Positions 28,760-37,219 of a DNA stretch of 64,000 nt are shown piece after piece. The DNA lies in the NCBI RefSeq assembly GCF_004137355.1, contig NZ_SDVB01000191.1:124001-188000 (forward strand). Reading direction: 5' to 3'. This DNA comes from Ciceribacter ferrooxidans (GTDB taxonomy: Bacteria; Pseudomonadota; Alphaproteobacteria; Rhizobiales; Rhizobiaceae). The position numbers and the translations under genes are program-made. The notes beneath the pieces are model-generated. The model was not told the DNA's origin. It saw only the letters and a program-made list of their open reading frames with translations, and did not search any database. Numbering within the stretch: the stretch's first letter is position 1; each line of letters opens with the position of its first letter.

Positions 28760-29941
28760 TTACTGGCTGGCGACCTTGGACTCGTCCTCGGGTGCGACCG
28801 TCATCCCCGGCCGGATTCTCTGCAGGCCGTTGACGATCACCCGCTCGCCGGGGGCGATCCCGGCTTCGACGATCCGGTCGCCGTCCACGCTGGCGCCGAG
28901 CTGCACCGGACGGTAGGTGGCGACGTTGTCGTCTCCGACCACCATCACGAACTTCTTGTCCTGGTCCGTTCCGATTGCGCGTTCGCTGACCAGCAGATGG
29001 TCTTCGGGTGTGGGTTCTCCCACCCGGATGCGGACGAACTGGCCGGGGATCAGCCTGCCATCCTTGTTGTCGAAGACGGCCCGGACCCGAATGGTGCCGC
29101 TTGACCTGTCGACTTCGTTGTCGATGAGCTGCAGCTTGCCTCGGATCGGGTTCGCATCGTCGGTCGAGGCGGTGATCTCGACGGGAACCTGATCGAGGGC
29201 CGGCATGCCGTCGTTGCGCGGCAGTCGGGACAGCAGCCGGGTGACGAGTTCCTCATCCGCGCTGAAGCTCGCATAGATCGGGTCGACGGACACGATCGTG
29301 GTCAGTTCGGGAGACGTGGAGCCCGCCGAGACGAGATTGCCTTGCGTAACCTCGAGCCGGCCGATTCGTCCCGAAATCGGGGCACGAAGCTCCGTGTATC
29401 CGAGGTCGAGGCGAGCGATCTTCAGTGAAGCCTCGGCAGCTCGCAGCGTCGCTTCCGCCTGGGCGAATTCGCTCTCGCGCTGGGCGAGTTCGCTTTGCGA
29501 TATCGTCCTGTTCGCCGAAAGCGTCTTGCCGCGCTGGTACTCGACCTCGGCGAGATCGAGGCGAGCGCGTGCAGACGCGACCTGGCTTTCCGCCTGGGCG
29601 ACGGCCGCTTCGTAGGGCGCCGGATCGATGGTCACCAGGAGATCACCCGCCTTGACCAGGCTGCCCTCGCGGAAGTGCACCGACTGGATGGCACCGGCCA
29701 CGCGTGGACGGATCAGCACGCGGTCGACCGCCTCGAGGCGGCCGGAAAACTGTTGCCAGGTGGTGACACTCCGCGGCTTCAATGTGGTTACGGTAACGGG
29801 AACGGCGGGCGGCGCGGCCTGCTCGGCGGGCGCAGCATTGGCGCCCGTCGGCATATCGAGATGGACGGTTGCTGCGATTGCCGACAAAACGACGGCCGTG
29901 CCGGCAGCCCAGAGGGCCCAGCGGGTCTTCTTCACGGTCAT
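28760..29941 (-). CDS. RND efflux periplasmic adaptor (AcrA/MexE type)
   Basis: A 393-aa membrane-fusion protein. An N-terminal signal/anchor (WALWAAGTAVVLSAIAATVHL) is followed by the lipoyl half-motif (GRLEAVDRVLIRPRVAGAI), an alpha-hairpin coiled coil (~residues 115-185, Ala/Glu-rich), the second lipoyl half (LRAPISGRIGRLEVTQGNLVSAG) and a beta-barrel. It links the RND pump to an outer-membrane channel. It is transcribed with the pump. Confidence 0.93.
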   Translation of the reverse strand: MTVKKTRWALWAAGTAVVLSAIAATVHLDMPTGANAAPAEQAAPPAVPVTVTTLKPRSVTTWQQFSGRLEAVDRVLIRPRVAGAIQSVHFREGSLVKAGDLLVTIDPAPYEAAVAQAESQVASARARLDLAEVEYQRGKTLSANRTISQSELAQRESEFAQAEATLRAAEASLKIARLDLGYTELRAPISGRIGRLEVTQGNLVSAGSTSPELTTIVSVDPIYASFSADEELVTRLLSRLPRNDGMPALDQVPVEITASTDDANPIRGKLQLIDNEVDRSSGTIRVRAVFDNKDGRLIPGQFVRIRVGEPTPEDHLLVSERAIGTDQDKKFVMVVGDDNVATYRPVQLGASVDGDRIVEAGIAPGERVIVNGLQRIRPGMTVAPEDESKVASQ

Positions 29942-30001
29942 GACTTGCTCTCCTTGGTTCCCTTGGGGGAGGAACCGTCAGGTGGACTAAATGCGTTTAT
30001 T

Positions 30002-30796
30002 TCAATGCGTTACTTCATCAGAGAAGGCGGCGAACGCGTCGCGTACCGCGTCGAGCCACGCGCCCTCCTCATTCCGGTAGATGCCCGTCCAACCGGAGCC
30101 GGACGGCAGAACTTTCAAATGCACCCGAACGCCTGCGGCGGAGAGGCGCTTCGAATAGGCCGACACCTCGTCTCGCAAGGGGTCGTCCTCGGCGGTCATC
30201 AGGAGCGCCGGCGCGACTCCCGTAAGTCTCGAACACAGGCATGGCGCTGCGTAAGGGTGCATCAGGTATCGCGCGGAGTGCAGATACCGGCTCCAGCCTT
30301 CCGACCAGCGCCCGCGCATGCCGATCCGGTCGGCGTCGCGGATCGAGCCGCTCGCCATTAGCGGATCGATCATCGGGGACAGCAGGATCTGTCCTCGAAC
30401 CGCGCCCGACATTTGGTCTCGCGCCTTCAGCGCAAGCCCCGCTGCGACATTGCCACCGGCCTCGTCGCCGGCGATAAACAACGTCGACTTTGAACTGCCG
30501 TATTGACGGCGGCACTTTCGAATGCCGGTGAGCACCGCGAAAGCCCGATCCAGCGCGCCCGGGAAGGTGTTCTCCTGCCAACCGCCGAGATCGACCTCCA
30601 TGACGATCGCGCCAGCTGCGGCAAGGGCGCGCGCCGCCGGGGCTTCCTCGGCGGGTGCCGCCCGACGTTGAAAGGCGCCACCTGCCAGGTAGAGGACGAT
30701 CGACGGTTCCCTGGCGTGTGCGCCGCGATCGTAAATCCGGACGGACGTTGCCTCCGACGGATCGAATGCAATTTCCTGCCAGTGTGCAGACATCAC
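30002..30796 (-). CDS. Alpha/beta-hydrolase-fold protein, probably inactive
   Basis: A 264-aa protein with the hormone-sensitive-lipase (alpha/beta-hydrolase-3) layout. The oxyanion HGGG is replaced by YLAGGAF, the nucleophile elbow GDSAGG reads GDEAGG (Glu for Ser), and the C-terminal His region reads PSGSGWTGI without the catalytic His. The acidic residue (LMTAEDDPLRDE) is kept. It is therefore likely a pseudoenzyme or binding protein. It lies next to the RND pump and divergent from a LysR gene. Confidence 0.75.
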   Translation of the reverse strand: MMSAHWQEIAFDPSEATSVRIYDRGAHAREPSIVLYLAGGAFQRRAAPAEEAPAARALAAAGAIVMEVDLGGWQENTFPGALDRAFAVLTGIRKCRRQYGSSKSTLFIAGDEAGGNVAAGLALKARDQMSGAVRGQILLSPMIDPLMASGSIRDADRIGMRGRWSEGWSRYLHSARYLMHPYAAPCLCSRLTGVAPALLMTAEDDPLRDEVSAYSKRLSAAGVRVHLKVLPSGSGWTGIYRNEEGAWLDAVRDAFAAFSDEVTH

Positions 30797-30842
30797 AACT
30801 TTTCCTGTTCCGGTGTTGAAACGCTCTTGCTGCGAAGTTGCA

Positions 30843-30904
30843 TTGGAATATTATTATTCGGTAATCGACACACAAGCATGCTGATTTCGTAAACACTATT
30901 CCAA
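30843..30904. promoter_or_regulatory. AT-rich divergent control region with inverted repeat
   Basis: The 143-bp gap between the hydrolase gene and the divergent LysR gene is AT-rich compared with its surroundings. TTGGAATA (30843-30850) pairs with TATTCCAA (30897-30904), and GAATA-TTAT-TATTC (30846-30859) is a small internal dyad. These are candidate LysR operator sites; the assignment is inference. Confidence 0.4.
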
Positions 30905-30939
30905 AATCGCGGATAATTGCGAAGTGCGAGGACAAGCAG

Positions 30940-31887
30940 ATGGATCAGCTTTCCGCAATGCGGGTATTCGTGCGTGTGGTGGAGATGGGCAACTTCACCC
31001 GTGCCGCGGCATCGCTCAACATGCCGAAGACGACGGTGACCAACCTCGTACAGTCGCTCGAGGCACGTCTTTCGACAAAGCTCCTGAACCGGACGACGCG
31101 TCGGGTGATGGTGACCACCGACGGTGCGCTCTATTACGAGCGGGCACTACAGATCATCGGCGACGTGGACGAACTGGACAACAGCCTGTCGACTTCGCAG
31201 GCGCAGCCGTCGGGCCGGCTGAGGGTCGAGATGGCGGGCATCTTTGCCGATCTGATCGTGCTGCCCGGCATGTGTGACTTCCATAACCGGTTCCCGCAAA
31301 TCCAACTCGATATCGGCGTCGGGGACCGCCTCGTCGACTATATCGCCGAGAACGTGGACTGCGCGCTCCGCGGGGGAACGCCGGCCGACCAGTCGCTGAT
31401 TGCGCGCAAGGTCGGGGAACTCAAGCTGCACTGCTATGCCGCCCCGCGCTACCTGGAGCGCGTCGGGCATCCGGAACATCCCGAGGATCTCGCCACGTCC
31501 CATTACTGCGTCGGTTATCTGCATGCTCAGTCAGGACGCGTCTGGACGATGGACTTCACCCGCGGGGAGGAATTCTGCCAGGTGGACCCGCGCTATATCA
31601 TCTCGGTCAACGACAGCAGGACCTATCTGAACGCGGCGGTCTCAGGCCTCGGCGTCGTGCAGTCCGCGCCCTTTTTCGTCAAGGATGCGCTCGCAAAGGG
31701 CGAACTGGTGCCGATCCTGACCGACTGGCAATGTGAGCGGCTGCCGCTCTACATCGTCTATCCGCGCACGCGTCACTTGAGCAACAAGGTGCGGGTGTTC
31801 ATCGACTGGCTCGTTCGGCAGTTGCAGGTGATCGACAGGATTCCCTTCGACCTCGACGTCACGGATTTCCAGCGCAAGGCGTCGTAG
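30940..31887 (+). CDS. LysR-family transcriptional regulator
   Basis: A 315-aa LTTR. The N-terminal winged HTH is MRVFVRVVEMGNFTRAAASLNMPKTTVTNLVQSLEARL (~residues 7-45), followed by a linker helix and a periplasmic-binding-like effector domain typical of the CrgA/DmlR group. It is divergent from the hydrolase and RND genes and is their likely regulator. The effector is unknown. Confidence 0.9.
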   Translation: MDQLSAMRVFVRVVEMGNFTRAAASLNMPKTTVTNLVQSLEARLSTKLLNRTTRRVMVTTDGALYYERALQIIGDVDELDNSLSTSQAQPSGRLRVEMAGIFADLIVLPGMCDFHNRFPQIQLDIGVGDRLVDYIAENVDCALRGGTPADQSLIARKVGELKLHCYAAPRYLERVGHPEHPEDLATSHYCVGYLHAQSGRVWTMDFTRGEEFCQVDPRYIISVNDSRTYLNAAVSGLGVVQSAPFFVKDALAKGELVPILTDWQCERLPLYIVYPRTRHLSNKVRVFIDWLVRQLQVIDRIPFDLDVTDFQRKAS

Positions 31888-31974
31888 GCTTTGCCTGACG
31901 GCTCCGGCCCGGTTGCTTTGCCGAGGATGTCTGGAACGGGCGGGCGGTTCTGCCAGGTCTGACGCGGAGTTGAA

Positions 31975-31998
31975 TGACGCAATATATGACGCTATATA
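31975..31998 (+). promoter_or_regulatory. Tandem operator-like repeat before Xre-RES pair
   Basis: TGACGCAATATA (31975-31986) is directly repeated as TGACGCTATATA (31987-31998), followed by the related ACGTCAATATA. The AT-rich tandem repeat lies ~42-65 bp before the antitoxin ATG, where autoregulatory antitoxin operators are expected. Confidence 0.5.
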
Positions 31999-32039
31999 AC
32001 GTCAATATAAGTGGGGTACTCGAAAGGAAGGCTGTCGCC

Positions 32040-32390
32040 ATGGGTCTCGCCCAATATGCCGAAAAGGGTCTTTTCGCTCCGCAAAAGATCGCCGAGGCTT
32101 TTCACACGACCAGTATGGAAATCGCGCGTACCGCGGGTCTCGGCAAGGATGCGGTTCAGCGCAAGGAGCGCATCCGCTCCGACAAGACACAAAGGCGATT
32201 GCGTGAGATGATCGAGATCGTCAACAAGGTCGAGCCGCGGTTCGGTTCGGCGCTGATGGCCTTCGCCTGGTACAGATCGGAGCCGCTCCCCGGATTCTCC
32301 GGGTTCACCGCCATGCAACTCGTGCGTGACGGGCGGGCGGATGAGGTGCTTGACTACATCGACGCCGTCGATGCCGGCGTTCACGCGTGA
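32040..32390 (+). CDS. Antitoxin, Xre/MbcA/ParS family
   Basis: A 116-aa antitoxin-like protein. The N-terminal Xre-like segment (LFAPQKIAEAFHTTSMEIARTAGLGKDAVQRKERI) is followed by a C-terminal toxin-binding domain ending MQLVRDGRADEVLDYIDAVDAGVHA, a standard DUF2384 feature. It should neutralise the RES toxin encoded immediately downstream and repress its own promoter. ATG 32040 has AGGAAGG upstream; a longer start at 31974 would run through the operator-like repeats. The stop overlaps the toxin GTG. Confidence 0.85.
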   Translation: MGLAQYAEKGLFAPQKIAEAFHTTSMEIARTAGLGKDAVQRKERIRSDKTQRRLREMIEIVNKVEPRFGSALMAFAWYRSEPLPGFSGFTAMQLVRDGRADEVLDYIDAVDAGVHA

Positions 32391-32896
32391 CGAAGCCTAT
32401 GCGCTTCGAGGGGAAGCTCTATCGAGCGCTCAACCCCGTCTATGCGCATGAGCCATTGTCCGGCCGGGGTGCCGAACTCTACGGCGGACGTTTCAATCCC
32501 AAGGGAATGCCGGCACTCTATATGTCCCTGTCGATCATGACGGCCGTACGGGAGGCCAATCAGGTCGGCAATCTGCAGCCGACGAGCTTGGTCCGCTACA
32601 AGGCGGAGATCGATGCCGTCTTCGACACGCGTGACGCGGGAGCGCTCGCGGCAGAGGGCATGGATGCTTCAAGCCTTGCGGATATGAGCTGGCGCGATCA
32701 GATGAAGCGCGACGGAGAGGCGAGAACGCAGACTCTTGCGCGGCGGCTTTTCATCCGCGGCTTTCAGGGTTTGCTGACGCGAAGCTTTGCTCCCGGCGCA
32801 CAGGCCGATGATCTCAGCATCGTCCTCTGGAGCTGGGGAGCCTCGGCTCCGTCGAGACTCCTCGTCATAGACGACGAGAATCGGCTGTCACGTTGA
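32387..32896 (+). CDS. RES-domain toxin
   Basis: A 169-aa RES family toxin. LYRALNPVYAHEPLSGRGAELYGGRFNPKGMPALYMS contains the conserved Arg (R13 region), G-GGRFNP and Y/S residues of the RES fold. RES toxins deplete NAD. GTG 32387 overlaps the antitoxin stop (GTGA), the usual coupled arrangement. Confidence 0.88.
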   Translation: MTKPMRFEGKLYRALNPVYAHEPLSGRGAELYGGRFNPKGMPALYMSLSIMTAVREANQVGNLQPTSLVRYKAEIDAVFDTRDAGALAAEGMDASSLADMSWRDQMKRDGEARTQTLARRLFIRGFQGLLTRSFAPGAQADDLSIVLWSWGASAPSRLLVIDDENRLSR

Positions 32897-32909
32897 CTTG
32901 CGCGGGACC

Positions 32910-33083
32910 TCAGCGCTCGGACGCCTCGTCCGGCTGCCGTCGCTCCATGCGGCGTGTCTTCTCGGCTTTCGCCTCGCTCAGCGCCAAACCGATGAGATGG
33001 GCGAGACGTTCCTCCTTCTGCAGCTTTGTCAGATCGAGCAGCGTCGCAAGCTCGTTGGCGATATAGTCGATCCGTTCCGTCAT
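32910..33083 (-). CDS. Small hypothetical protein
   Basis: A 57-aa charged helical protein that starts MTERIDYIANELATLLDLTKLQKEERLAHLIGLALSEAK. I do not recognise a family. Coding is supported by the strong GGGGAAGGGA just before the ATG and a regular helical pattern. It lies tail-to-tail with the RES toxin. Confidence 0.55.
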   Translation of the reverse strand: MTERIDYIANELATLLDLTKLQKEERLAHLIGLALSEAKAEKTRRMERRQPDEASER

Positions 33084-33267
33084 TCCCTTCCCCCTTCTTT
33101 CTGGCGGTGCTCCGCCGCGCACCTGCTGATCTCCGGAATGCATACCAGAGATTGCATGGCGTTTCCATTCTCAATTGGCGCCGAAGGCTGGGCGGCCATT
33201 CGTGCGCGACCGGGAGCTTCTTCGGCGGCGCGGCCGTCTTGACGGTGATATAGTCCTCAGTTAAAGA

Positions 33268-33281
33268 AATGAACGTTCATT
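33268..33281. promoter_or_regulatory. Palindromic operator before TetR gene
   Basis: AATGAACGTTCATT is a perfect 14-bp palindrome just upstream of the TetR start (33301) and its AAGGAG site. It is a likely autoregulatory operator. Confidence 0.65.
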
Positions 33282-33300
33282 CAAGTAAGGAGACGGGGCC

Positions 33301-33897
33301 GTGGCGCGTCAGGCCGGGTCGACGGGTGAGAAGACCGCAGCGGCGATCCGCAGGCAGAGCCTCAGGCTCTTCGCCCAGCACGGCTATGACGCCGTCTCCA
33401 TGCGCATGATCGCGGATGCCGTCGGCGTGCAGCCCGGCGCTCTCTACCAGTATTTCCCGACCAAGCAGCAGATCCTCGTGACGCTGATGCGCGAGCATAT
33501 GGAGGAGCTTCTGGCGTCGTTGAAGGAGCAAGGAATCGGGAATGAGCCGCCGGAGGCAGCACTCGAACATTTTGCGCGCTTCCACATTCGCTATCACCTG
33601 ACGCGCGCCGACGAGGTTTTCATCTCTTACATGGAACTTCGCGCGCTGGAACCTGCCGGGTTCAGGGAAATCGAGCGCTTGCGCAAAACCTATGAGAGCG
33701 AGCTGAAGGCGATCCTCGTTCGCGGAAGCGAGCGTGGCCTATTCCGGATCGAGGACTCCCATGTCTGCGCGATGGCGATCATTGCCATGTTGACGGGAGT
33801 CAACACCTGGTACCGCAGCGGCGGAAGGCTCTCTGAGAAGAAGATCGAGGAAATCTACGCGGAAATGGTGCTGCGCAGCGTCGGCTGCGCGCACTGA
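33301..33897 (+). CDS. TetR-family regulator of leucine/isovalerate catabolism
   Basis: A 198-aa TetR. The HTH is [31 protein letters not shown] (residues ~34-64) and the ligand domain is all-helical. GTG 33301 has AAGGAG upstream and a palindrome at 33268. It is placed 29 bp before the isovaleryl-CoA dehydrogenase gene on the same strand, which suggests control of the downstream operon by an acyl-CoA ligand; this is inference. Confidence 0.88.
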   Translation: MARQAGSTGEKTAAAIRRQSLRLFAQHGYDAVSMRMIADAVGVQPGALYQYFPTKQQILVTLMREHMEELLASLKEQGIGNEPPEAALEHFARFHIRYHLTRADEVFISYMELRALEPAGFREIERLRKTYESELKAILVRGSERGLFRIEDSHVCAMAIIAMLTGVNTWYRSGGRLSEKKIEEIYAEMVLRSVGCAH

Positions 33898-33926
33898 TAT
33901 TTGTTGTTTTCTGTTGGGAGGCGGGA

Positions 33927-35090
33927 ATGTTCAACAGCACGATGAGATTTGGTTTTGACGAGGAGACGGAGGCGCTTCGCGACGCGGTTCATCGCCTCGC
34001 CCAGGAGCGCGTGAAGCCAATGGCTGCGGAGATCGACCGCAGCAACGCCTTTCCGAACGAGCTCTGGCGGGAAATGGGCAATCTCGGATTGCTGGGTGTC
34101 ACCGTGCCGGAGGAATATGGCGGGGTAGGGCTGACCTATCTTGCCCACACAATCGTGGTGGAGGAACTGGCGCGGGCCTCGGCCTCCGTCTCGCTCTCCT
34201 ACGGCGCCCATTCCAATCTCTGCGTCAACCAGATCAAGCTCAACGGTACGGACGAGCAGAAACGGAAATATCTGCCGAAGCTTGTTTCCGGAGAACATGT
34301 CGGCGCGCTTGCCATGTCGGAGGCAGGTGCGGGGTCCGATGTCGTGTCCATGAAATTGCGCGCCGAAAGGCGTAATGACCACTACCGCCTAAATGGCACG
34401 AAGTACTGGATCACCAACGGTCCGGATGCCGATACGCTGGTCGTCTACGCCAAGACGGACCCCGAGGCCGGCGCCAAGGGGATCACGGCCTTCATCATCG
34501 AGAAGACCATGCGAGGTTTTTCGACGTCCAGGCATTTCGACAAGCTCGGCATGCGCGGCTCGAACACGGCCGAGCTGATCTTCGAGGACGTCGAGGTGCC
34601 CTTCGAGAACGTACTGGGCTCGGAGGGGCGAGGCGTCAACGTGCTGATGTCCGGCCTCGATTACGAGCGCGTCGTCCTCTCGGGGATCGGTTGTGGCATC
34701 ATGGCGGCCTGTCTCGACGAGATCATGCCCTACATGGTCAGTCGCAAGCAGTTCGGCCAATCCATCGGTGATTTCCAGCTGATGCAGGGCAAGATTGCCG
34801 ACATGTACACGAAAATGAACTCCGCCCGCGCATACGTTTATGCCGTCGCTGCCGCTTGCGACCGCGGCGAGGTGACACGACAGGATGCGGCGGCCTGCGT
34901 TCTCTACGCTTCCGAGATGGCGATGGAGGTTGCCCACCAGGCTGTTCAGGCCATGGGTGGGGCCGGTTTCCTCAATGACAGTGCGGTCAGCCGGATTTTC
35001 CGCGACGCCAAGCTCATGGAAATCGGTGCCGGCACCTCGGAAATTCGCCGGATGCTGATCGGCCGCGAAATGATGAATGCGATGCGCTGA
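33927..35090 (+). CDS. ivd: Isovaleryl-CoA dehydrogenase
   Basis: A 387-aa acyl-CoA dehydrogenase. [20 protein letters not shown] and [18 protein letters not shown] are FAD/substrate motifs. The catalytic Glu sits in [10 protein letters not shown], the position characteristic of isovaleryl-CoA dehydrogenases, and the C-terminal [30 protein letters not shown] is intact. It oxidises isovaleryl-CoA to 3-methylcrotonyl-CoA and starts the leucine catabolic operon. Confidence 0.94.
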   Translation: MFNSTMRFGFDEETEALRDAVHRLAQERVKPMAAEIDRSNAFPNELWREMGNLGLLGVTVPEEYGGVGLTYLAHTIVVEELARASASVSLSYGAHSNLCVNQIKLNGTDEQKRKYLPKLVSGEHVGALAMSEAGAGSDVVSMKLRAERRNDHYRLNGTKYWITNGPDADTLVVYAKTDPEAGAKGITAFIIEKTMRGFSTSRHFDKLGMRGSNTAELIFEDVEVPFENVLGSEGRGVNVLMSGLDYERVVLSGIGCGIMAACLDEIMPYMVSRKQFGQSIGDFQLMQGKIADMYTKMNSARAYVYAVAAACDRGEVTRQDAAACVLYASEMAMEVAHQAVQAMGGAGFLNDSAVSRIFRDAKLMEIGAGTSEIRRMLIGREMMNAMR

Positions 35091-35135
35091 GGCATCCACC
35101 CCGCATGAGATGCGTGAAGTCTATCAGAGGCCGCC

Positions 35136-35609
35136 ATGAGATATCTGCTCGCATTGCCCTTCTTTCTCGCAGCGCCGGTTGCTGCGTCCGATCGTTCAGA
35201 GCTGGCAGCCGAGGAGATCGCCTCTTGTCTCGGTGCCGCCGCAGCCGGGGGAGCCCGCGACTGTATCGGCACAATTGCAAGCGCCTGTCAGAAGGGGGTG
35301 AACGGGGGTGACAAGGGTTCGCCCGCCGATTGCCTGAACAAGGAAGCCGAAGCGTGGATGGCTGTTGCTGAGAACCGGCTCGAGGCTCTGCGCAAGAGGT
35401 TGAAACCTGCGCTCGTTGATGCGGTCGAGGCATCACAGCGGGCGTTCACGGCCTACCGGACCGCGCAGTGCGACGCGACCGGAGAATTCTTCTCCCAATA
35501 TTCGGGAACCGCCTCTACCGGATGGCAGGCGACCTGCCTTCGGGACACCGCCGCGCAGCGGGCGATATCTCTCGACGACTGGGCCATGCGCATGGAGGAT
35601 TTCGAGTAA
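35136..35609 (+). CDS. LprI-like lysozyme-inhibitor domain protein (periplasmic)
   Basis: A 157-aa protein with a short Sec signal ([18 protein letters not shown]). The mature part has the cysteine pattern and [13 protein letters not shown] / [13 protein letters not shown] of the LprI/DUF1311 family, some of which inhibit lysozyme. It is embedded between ivd and mccB, and its TAA overlaps the mccB ATG (TAATG), so it appears co-translated with a metabolic operon for no obvious reason. Confidence 0.75.
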   Translation: MRYLLALPFFLAAPVAASDRSELAAEEIASCLGAAAAGGARDCIGTIASACQKGVNGGDKGSPADCLNKEAEAWMAVAENRLEALRKRLKPALVDAVEASQRAFTAYRTAQCDATGEFFSQYSGTASTGWQATCLRDTAAQRAISLDDWAMRMEDFE

Positions 35610-37216
35610 TGACAATCCTGAAATCGGCAATCGCTCTCGCATCGCCCGAATTCGCCAACAACAGGGCTGCGATGATCGCACAGCGCGAAGCAATCGAGCA
35701 GGAGGCCCGACGTATCATCGAGGGAGGCTCGGCAGCATCGCGCGATCGCCACGTCAAGCGTGGAAAGCTCTTGCCGCGCGACCGGGTGACCGGGCTCCTC
35801 GACGTCGGCTCACCCTTTCTGGAGATCGGGCTTTTTGCGGCGACAGGTGTCTACGACGAGGACATTCCGGCGGCGGGTCTGATCGCCGGCATCGGTCGTA
35901 TCGAAGGCCGCGACTGCATGATCGTTTGCAACGATGCCACCGTCAAAGGCGGTACTTACTACCCGCTGACGGTCAAGAAGCACCTGCGTGCGCAGGAGAT
36001 CGCCGAGGAAAACCGTCTTCCCTGCCTCTATCTTGTCGACTCGGGTGGAGCCAACCTCCCGAACCAGGATGAGGTCTTTCCCGATCGCGATCATTTCGGC
36101 CGAATCTTCTACAATCAGGCGCGGATGAGCGCGAAGGGGATCGCGCAGATCGCCGTCGTCATGGGCTCGTGCACGGCAGGCGGGGCCTATGTTCCGGCCA
36201 TGTGCGACCAGGCCATCATCGTCAAGAACCAGGGGACGATCTTTCTGGCCGGTCCGCCGCTGGTGAAGGAGGCGACCGGCGAGGTCATCGATGCCGAGAC
36301 GCTCGGCGGTGGCGACACCCATACGCGTCTTTCCGGTGTCGCCGACTATCTCGCCGACAACGATGATCATGCGCTGGCGCTCGCCCGCCAGATCGTCCGG
36401 TATCTCGGGCCGGCCCCGCGACCGGGCATCGCAATTGCCCCGTCCCGTGATCCCCTCTACACGGCGTCCGAGATGATGGGTCTCGTGCCGGCCGATCCGA
36501 AGCTGCCCTATGATGTCCGCGAGGTGATTGCTCGCATCGTCGACGGCTCGGATTTCGACGAGTTCAAGCCGCGCTACGGCACGACGCTGGTCACCGGCTT
36601 TGCCCATATCGATGGCGTGCCGGTCGGGATCATTGCCAACAACGGTGTCCTTTTTTCCGAAAGTGCACTGAAGGGTGCTCATTTCATCGAGCTCTGCTGC
36701 CAGCGCAAGATTCCGCTTCTCTTTCTGCAGAACATCACCGGCTTCATGGTGGGCTCTAAATATGAGGCGGGCGGCATCGCCAAGGACGGCGCCAAGCTGG
36801 TGACGGCGGTTTCGACCGCCGCCGTGCCGAAGGTGACGGTGATCATCGGCGGCTCCTATGGCGCCGGAAACTATGGCATGTGCGGCCGCGCCTTCGGGCC
36901 GCGCTTCGTCTGGATGTGGCCGAATGCCCGGATCGCGGTCATGGGCGGGCCACAGGCTGCCGGTGTCCTGGCCAATGTCAGGCGCACCGGCATCGAAGCA
37001 CGCGGTGGCATGTGGTCTGCCGAGGAGGAGGCTGAATTCAAGCGCCCGACGCTGGAACTGTTCGAGCGCCAGTCCGCGCCGCTTTATGCCTCCGCCCGGC
37101 TCTGGGATGATGGGATCATCGATCCGGAAAAGACCCGTGACGTGGTGGCCCTTTCTCTCCGGGCCGCGCTCAACGCGCCGGTCGAAGAAACCAGGTTCGG
37201 CCTGTTCAGGATGTGA
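35609..37216 (+). CDS. mccB: Methylcrotonyl-CoA carboxylase beta (carboxyltransferase) subunit
   Basis: A 535-aa acyl-CoA carboxyltransferase. [31 protein letters not shown] is typical of the methylcrotonyl-CoA enzyme, followed by [14 protein letters not shown] and [18 protein letters not shown]. With MccA it carboxylates 3-methylcrotonyl-CoA to 3-methylglutaconyl-CoA. The start overlaps the stop of the LprI-like gene. Confidence 0.95.
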   Translation: MTILKSAIALASPEFANNRAAMIAQREAIEQEARRIIEGGSAASRDRHVKRGKLLPRDRVTGLLDVGSPFLEIGLFAATGVYDEDIPAAGLIAGIGRIEGRDCMIVCNDATVKGGTYYPLTVKKHLRAQEIAEENRLPCLYLVDSGGANLPNQDEVFPDRDHFGRIFYNQARMSAKGIAQIAVVMGSCTAGGAYVPAMCDQAIIVKNQGTIFLAGPPLVKEATGEVIDAETLGGGDTHTRLSGVADYLADNDDHALALARQIVRYLGPAPRPGIAIAPSRDPLYTASEMMGLVPADPKLPYDVREVIARIVDGSDFDEFKPRYGTTLVTGFAHIDGVPVGIIANNGVLFSESALKGAHFIELCCQRKIPLLFLQNITGFMVGSKYEAGGIAKDGAKLVTAVSTAAVPKVTVIIGGSYGAGNYGMCGRAFGPRFVWMWPNARIAVMGGPQAAGVLANVRRTGIEARGGMWSAEEEAEFKRPTLELFERQSAPLYASARLWDDGIIDPEKTRDVVALSLRAALNAPVEETRFGLFRM

Positions 37217-37219
37217 GGC

